Assembly (NCBI GenBank): GCA_031549115.1
Contig: JAVBQJ010000087.1
Coordinates: 1 to 36,687, forward strand
Origin: JAVBQJ01 sp031549115
GTDB taxonomy: Bacteria > Verrucomicrobiota > Lentisphaeria > Victivallales > Victivallaceae
DNA: 36,687 bases
Reading direction: 5' to 3'
The notes beneath the pieces are model-generated. The model searched no databases, was not told the origin of the DNA, and saw nothing but the letters and a program-made list of their open reading frames with translations. Position numbers and translations under genes: made by a program. Positions within the stretch are counted from its first letter, which is position 1, and the number at the start of each line of letters is the position of its first letter. This document shows, piece after piece, positions 34,059-36,687 of this stretch.

Positions 34059-34116
34059 AACATTCTGCCTATTTTTCTTGACAAATTAGGCAGAAAGGTT
34101 ATTGTAGTAGGCAGAA
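34043..34116. promoter_or_regulatory. Fic operator: four TAGGCAGAA boxes around a consensus promoter
   Basis: TTCTGCCTA occurs at 34043-34051 and 34063-34071, and its complement TAGGCAGAA at 34087-34095 and 34108-34116. The two on each side are 20 and 21 bases apart. The promoter TTGACA (34078-34083), sixteen bases, TATTGT (34100-34105) lies among them: one box covers the spacer and one follows the -10. The two TTCTGCCTA boxes extend to a 14-base direct repeat with TTTTT. Strong repression by a box-binding protein, possibly Fic itself, is expected. Confidence 0.8.
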
Positions 34117-34134
34117 AAGGAAAAAAGGTGTGCA

Positions 34135-35214
34135 ATGCGAAAATTCGACTACACCGAACTTCCGGCGGCATTGCTGACGCCGGAGATCAGTGGCTTGCTT
34201 TCCGCGATTCATGAATATCGCGGCAAGCAAGATCTGTATATCGCGGCCCGGAAAGACATTCTGAATGCCTTGCTTGAAACAGCCTTCATTCAAAGCACGG
34301 ACGCGTCCAACCGGATCGAAGGAATTTTTACCTCCGACGCGAGACTGAAGGAATTGGTCGTCCATCAGACGACGCCTCGAAACCGGAATGAAAAAGAGAT
34401 TGCCGGTTATCGCGATGTGCTTTCCGCGATTCATGAAAATTACGACTATATCCCGGTAACTCCCAATACGATTTTGCAACTCCATCGCGATCTGTATTCC
34501 TATCTCGCGCACGGTGTGGGAGGGCGTTGGAAGCATGGCGACAACATCATTGCCGAAACCAACGCCTCCGGCGAACAATATATCCGTTTTCAACCGGTCT
34601 CCTCCATGGAAACGCCGGACGCGATAAGGATGCTCTGCGAGAGCCATGATGCCGCACTCAAGGCCGGTCGTCATGATCCTTTGCTGCTGAGTGTGCTTTT
34701 CGTGTTCGATTTTCTCTGCATTCACCCGTTCGACGACGGCAACGGCCGCATGAGCCGCCTGCTGACACTGCTCATGCTTTACCGGGCCGGATATATCGTC
34801 GGCAAATACGTCAGCATTGAAATGTTCATCGAGAAGTCAAAAGAAACTTACTACGAAGCGCTCCTGGCGGACTGGCACGAAAATCACTGCGACTACCGGC
34901 CGTTCGTTCAATATTACCTCGGAACCCTGTTGAAAACCTACCGGGAATTCGAAGAACGCGTCAATCACATATTGACGGAAAAAACAACAAAAAAAGATCG
35001 CATACGGATGGTTTTCGAGCAAAAAATCGGCCGTGTTTCCAAGCGTGATATTCTCGACTTCTGTCCGGACATCAGCATGGCCATGATCGAACGAACTTTG
35101 AAAGAACTGCTCGACTCCGGCTTCCTCGAAAAGGTCGGCGCGGGGAAAAATACCGCTTACGTGAAGTTCGGCAGCGCAGAAAAGGCGGTCGGCGGCGCGG
35201 GGGCGTCGTCGTAG
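34135..35214 (+). CDS. Fic-family protein with inhibitory motif and C-terminal winged helix
   Basis: A 359-residue protein. The catalytic motif HPFDDGNGRMSR (H197-R208) is complete for AMP transfer from ATP. SNRIEG (58-63) is the S/T-x-x-x-E-G inhibitory motif in the N-terminal position of class II Fic proteins, where Glu62 would block ATP gamma-phosphate binding, so the enzyme is autoinhibited. The C-terminal ~80 residues (KKDRIRMVFEQKIGRVSKRDILDFCPDISMAMIERTLKELLDSGFLEKVG) look like a winged helix that could bind the boxes upstream. Targets are unknown. The last 58 bases overlap the convergent acetyltransferase gene, and the final residues (KAVGGAGASS) may be unimportant. Confidence 0.93.
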   Translation: MRKFDYTELPAALLTPEISGLLSAIHEYRGKQDLYIAARKDILNALLETAFIQSTDASNRIEGIFTSDARLKELVVHQTTPRNRNEKEIAGYRDVLSAIHENYDYIPVTPNTILQLHRDLYSYLAHGVGGRWKHGDNIIAETNASGEQYIRFQPVSSMETPDAIRMLCESHDAALKAGRHDPLLLSVLFVFDFLCIHPFDDGNGRMSRLLTLLMLYRAGYIVGKYVSIEMFIEKSKETYYEALLADWHENHCDYRPFVQYYLGTLLKTYREFEERVNHILTEKTTKKDRIRMVFEQKIGRVSKRDILDFCPDISMAMIERTLKELLDSGFLEKVGAGKNTAYVKFGSAEKAVGGAGASS

Positions 35215-35699
35215 AGGCCGATCGTCTTTTCGAACCAGGTGATCGTATGCCACGCGCCGTTCTTGAAGCCGGCGTTGCGAAAGGTGCCGATGCGGATGAA
35301 GCCGAGCTTATCATGGAGTTTTTCGCTGGCCGGGTTCGGCGTGGTGACGCAGCCGTAAACGGTCCGGACACCCTGAGCTTGCAACGTGTCGATAAGCTGC
35401 GTATATAATTTGGTCCCCAGGCCGTGTCCGGCGCTGCTTTCGTCGAGGTAAATGGAAAGCTCCGCACTCCATTGATAGGCTTCGCGCGGCTGGAGCCGGT
35501 GCGCATAGGCATAGCCGGCGATTTTGCCGTCTTTCAGCGCGACCAGGTACGGATAACTCTCCAGGGTAGCCTGGATCCGGCGCCGGAACTCATCCACAGA
35601 CGGCAATTCGTATTCGAATGTGACGGCGCTATCGATATACTGCGCGTAAATCGCCAATAATTCCGCCGCGTCGGCGGGCGTTGCAACTCTTGTTTTCAT
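35157..35699 (-). CDS. GNAT acetyltransferase, phosphinothricin N-acetyltransferase-like
   Basis: A 180-residue GNAT protein. ATPADAAELLAIYAQYI at the start, LELSIYLDESSAGHGLGTKLY-like acetyl-CoA loop (LSIYLDESSAGHGLGTKLY) and the long C-terminal SEKLHDKLGFIRIGTFRNAGFK are typical of the PAT/YncA branch, which acetylates phosphinothricin, methionine sulfoximine or related amino acids. The substrate is not shown. The start lies only about eight bases after a TATAGT -10 and lacks a ribosome site, so the mRNA may be nearly leaderless. It overlaps the Fic gene by 58 bases tail to tail. Confidence 0.9.
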   Translation of the reverse strand: MKTRVATPADAAELLAIYAQYIDSAVTFEYELPSVDEFRRRIQATLESYPYLVALKDGKIAGYAYAHRLQPREAYQWSAELSIYLDESSAGHGLGTKLYTQLIDTLQAQGVRTVYGCVTTPNPASEKLHDKLGFIRIGTFRNAGFKNGAWHTITWFEKTIGLYDDAPAPPTAFSALPNFT

Positions 35700-35706
35700 A
35701 GGTACA

Positions 35707-35712
35707 TACTAT
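35707..35712 (-). promoter_or_regulatory. -10 box of the PAT-like acetyltransferase gene
   Basis: On the minus strand CGGTATAGTATGT places TATAGT directly before the ATG at 35699. No -35 match is clear; TTTTTTCGCG lies at the expected distance. Confidence 0.45.
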
Positions 35713-35852
35713 ACCGCGAATTCCGCGAAAAAACAGCATATGGAAAGATTTTTTCCAAAAAAGTCAAAAGGCGGAACAATAAATACCGCATATGCTTCAT
35801 TATATAGGGTAGAATACAAAACTCAAATCCAATCTCTCGCGGAGGACCACTG

Positions 35853-36668
35853 ATGAATCTGTTGCGGAATATACTGGCGGCCGCCTTGCTGGGGGCAGGA
35901 CTCTGTCATGCCGCCGAAGGCGAAGACGCTCCGGAGATAGCTGTCGCCGCGCCGCCGGCGGCCGGTTTTCCGGCATTTCCGGACGCTCCGGCGAACTCGA
36001 ATGCCGAGGACGGCTCGTTCCGTACCGGCGGTCCCCGTCGCGACGGGGGCCGCGGCGGCCGTTTCGATCTCCGGGAAATGGGCGCCGCGCTCAAAGAAAA
36101 ATACCCGGATGAATATGCCGAAATCGAAGCGCTCCGGGACAGCGACCCGCGCGGCGCGATGGAAAAAATCCGCGCGCTCGCCGAAAAAGCCGGCGTCATG
36201 CCGTCCCGCGGCGACGCCCCGGGAATGTCGCCGCGCGACAGTCAGACGGTAACGGTCGACCGCAATTTCCGCCGCCGCCGGATGAAGCGGGTCAATTCCG
36301 AGCTGGAACGCCTTTACCCCGACGAATTCCGGGCACTGCAAGCCATGCGCGAAGACGATCCCGAAGAGGCCCGTTATTATTTTGTCGAACTGGCCGCGCG
36401 GCTGCCGCAGGACACCATGGATATGGGCAGGCGCGGCGGCGTCCGGACTGCTTCCGGGACGAGCGCGGAATCCGGTTCGAAATCGGGAAAAAATACGGAT
36501 GGGATGCCATTTCCGGGCGATGCCATGCCGCCTCCCGGAATGATGCCTTCCGATGGCAATTTTCCCGGACCCGGTGGTGCGCCGGGTGGGGGCCCGCCGT
36601 CACCGGGGTCCGGGACTTCCGACGGTGAGTTTACCCCGGATTGGGGCATGACCTTCGACGGATTTTAA
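35853..36668 (+). CDS. Secreted repeat protein with Gly/Pro-rich tail, function unknown
   Basis: A 271-residue protein not matched to a family. Residues 1-20 are a signal peptide (MNLLRNILAAALLGAGLCHA). Two copies of a ~23-residue unit lie at 80-102 and 151-173: the words YPDEYAEIEALRDSDP and YPDEFRALQAMREDDP, both predicted helical and acidic. The stretch 55-75 and 136-146 is Arg-rich, and residues 191-271 are low-complexity Gly, Pro, Met and Ser. It could be a periplasmic or cell-surface scaffold; nothing ties it to a pathway. GGAGG-type ribosome site precedes the start. Another gene follows at once. Confidence 0.75.
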   Translation: MNLLRNILAAALLGAGLCHAAEGEDAPEIAVAAPPAAGFPAFPDAPANSNAEDGSFRTGGPRRDGGRGGRFDLREMGAALKEKYPDEYAEIEALRDSDPRGAMEKIRALAEKAGVMPSRGDAPGMSPRDSQTVTVDRNFRRRRMKRVNSELERLYPDEFRALQAMREDDPEEARYYFVELAARLPQDTMDMGRRGGVRTASGTSAESGSKSGKNTDGMPFPGDAMPPPGMMPSDGNFPGPGGAPGGGPPSPGSGTSDGEFTPDWGMTFDGF

Positions 36669-36678
36669 GCGCGGAGGC

Positions 36679-36687
36679 ATGATGACT
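36679..36687 (+). CDS. Start of the next gene (cut by window edge)
   Basis: GGAGG at 36672-36677 followed by ATGATG. Only two or three codons are inside, so nothing can be said of the product; it probably forms an operon with the secreted repeat protein. Confidence 0.4.

Overview
The window looks like a chromosomal segment of a Lentisphaerota bacterium, most likely a gut-type Victivallales relative. This is inferred from three things: the moderately high GC content, the two pseudopilin-like proteins with near-identical hydrophobic N-termini each followed by secreted glycan-active proteins, and the mixture of housekeeping genes. No rRNA or phylogenetic marker was searched, so the assignment is an inference.

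Region 1 to 4260 (minus strand) is glycan locus A. A GntR-headed sensor regulator with its own strong promoter is followed by a pseudopilin, a five-bladed-propeller glycosidase-like protein and a secreted GH123/DUF4091-like protein that runs off the left edge. The last three overlap or nearly touch, with ATGA start/stop overlaps. Region 4371 to 7173 (minus) holds mnmG overlapping an orphan OppC-type permease. The 800-base gap 7174 to 7971 has a mnmG promoter, an AT-rich stretch with DnaA-box-like words and a run of inverted repeats. Region 7972 to 9528 (plus) pairs a NeuD/PglD-like acyltransferase with a beta-keto acid cleavage enzyme, convergent with a GT2 glycosyltransferase that ends the ilvH-ligA-GT2 operon (12910 to 9510, minus).

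Region 13051 to 15952 is a ferrous iron operon: a DtxR-like operator, a DtxR regulator carrying a FeoA-like domain, and feoB. Then come a ribokinase-family sugar kinase (minus), an SGNH hydrolase and a GNAT protein (plus), and the minus-strand set cysS, nadC and a type Ic aspartate aminotransferase. A tRNA-Ser(CGA) lies beside cysS.

Region 22803 to 29881 is glycan locus B. A minus-strand operon runs pseudopilin, secreted GH123/DUF4091-like protein, sugar MFS symporter, GH43-like propeller protein, DUF4434-like barrel protein, then a textbook terminator. It is read from a strong promoter divergent from an AraC-type regulator. Loci A and B share a core of regulator, pseudopilin, propeller protein and GH123-like protein, which suggests a modular glycan-use system distinct from SusCD loci.

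The right part holds a second MFS transporter, an aquaporin, a striking 274-base nested palindromic element with 33-base perfect terminal inverted repeats, a LysE exporter, a flavoprotein, a Fic protein whose promoter is covered by four copies of one 9-mer, a PAT-like acetyltransferase, and a secreted repeat protein. Several promoters share an extended -10 of the form GGTATAGTAT.
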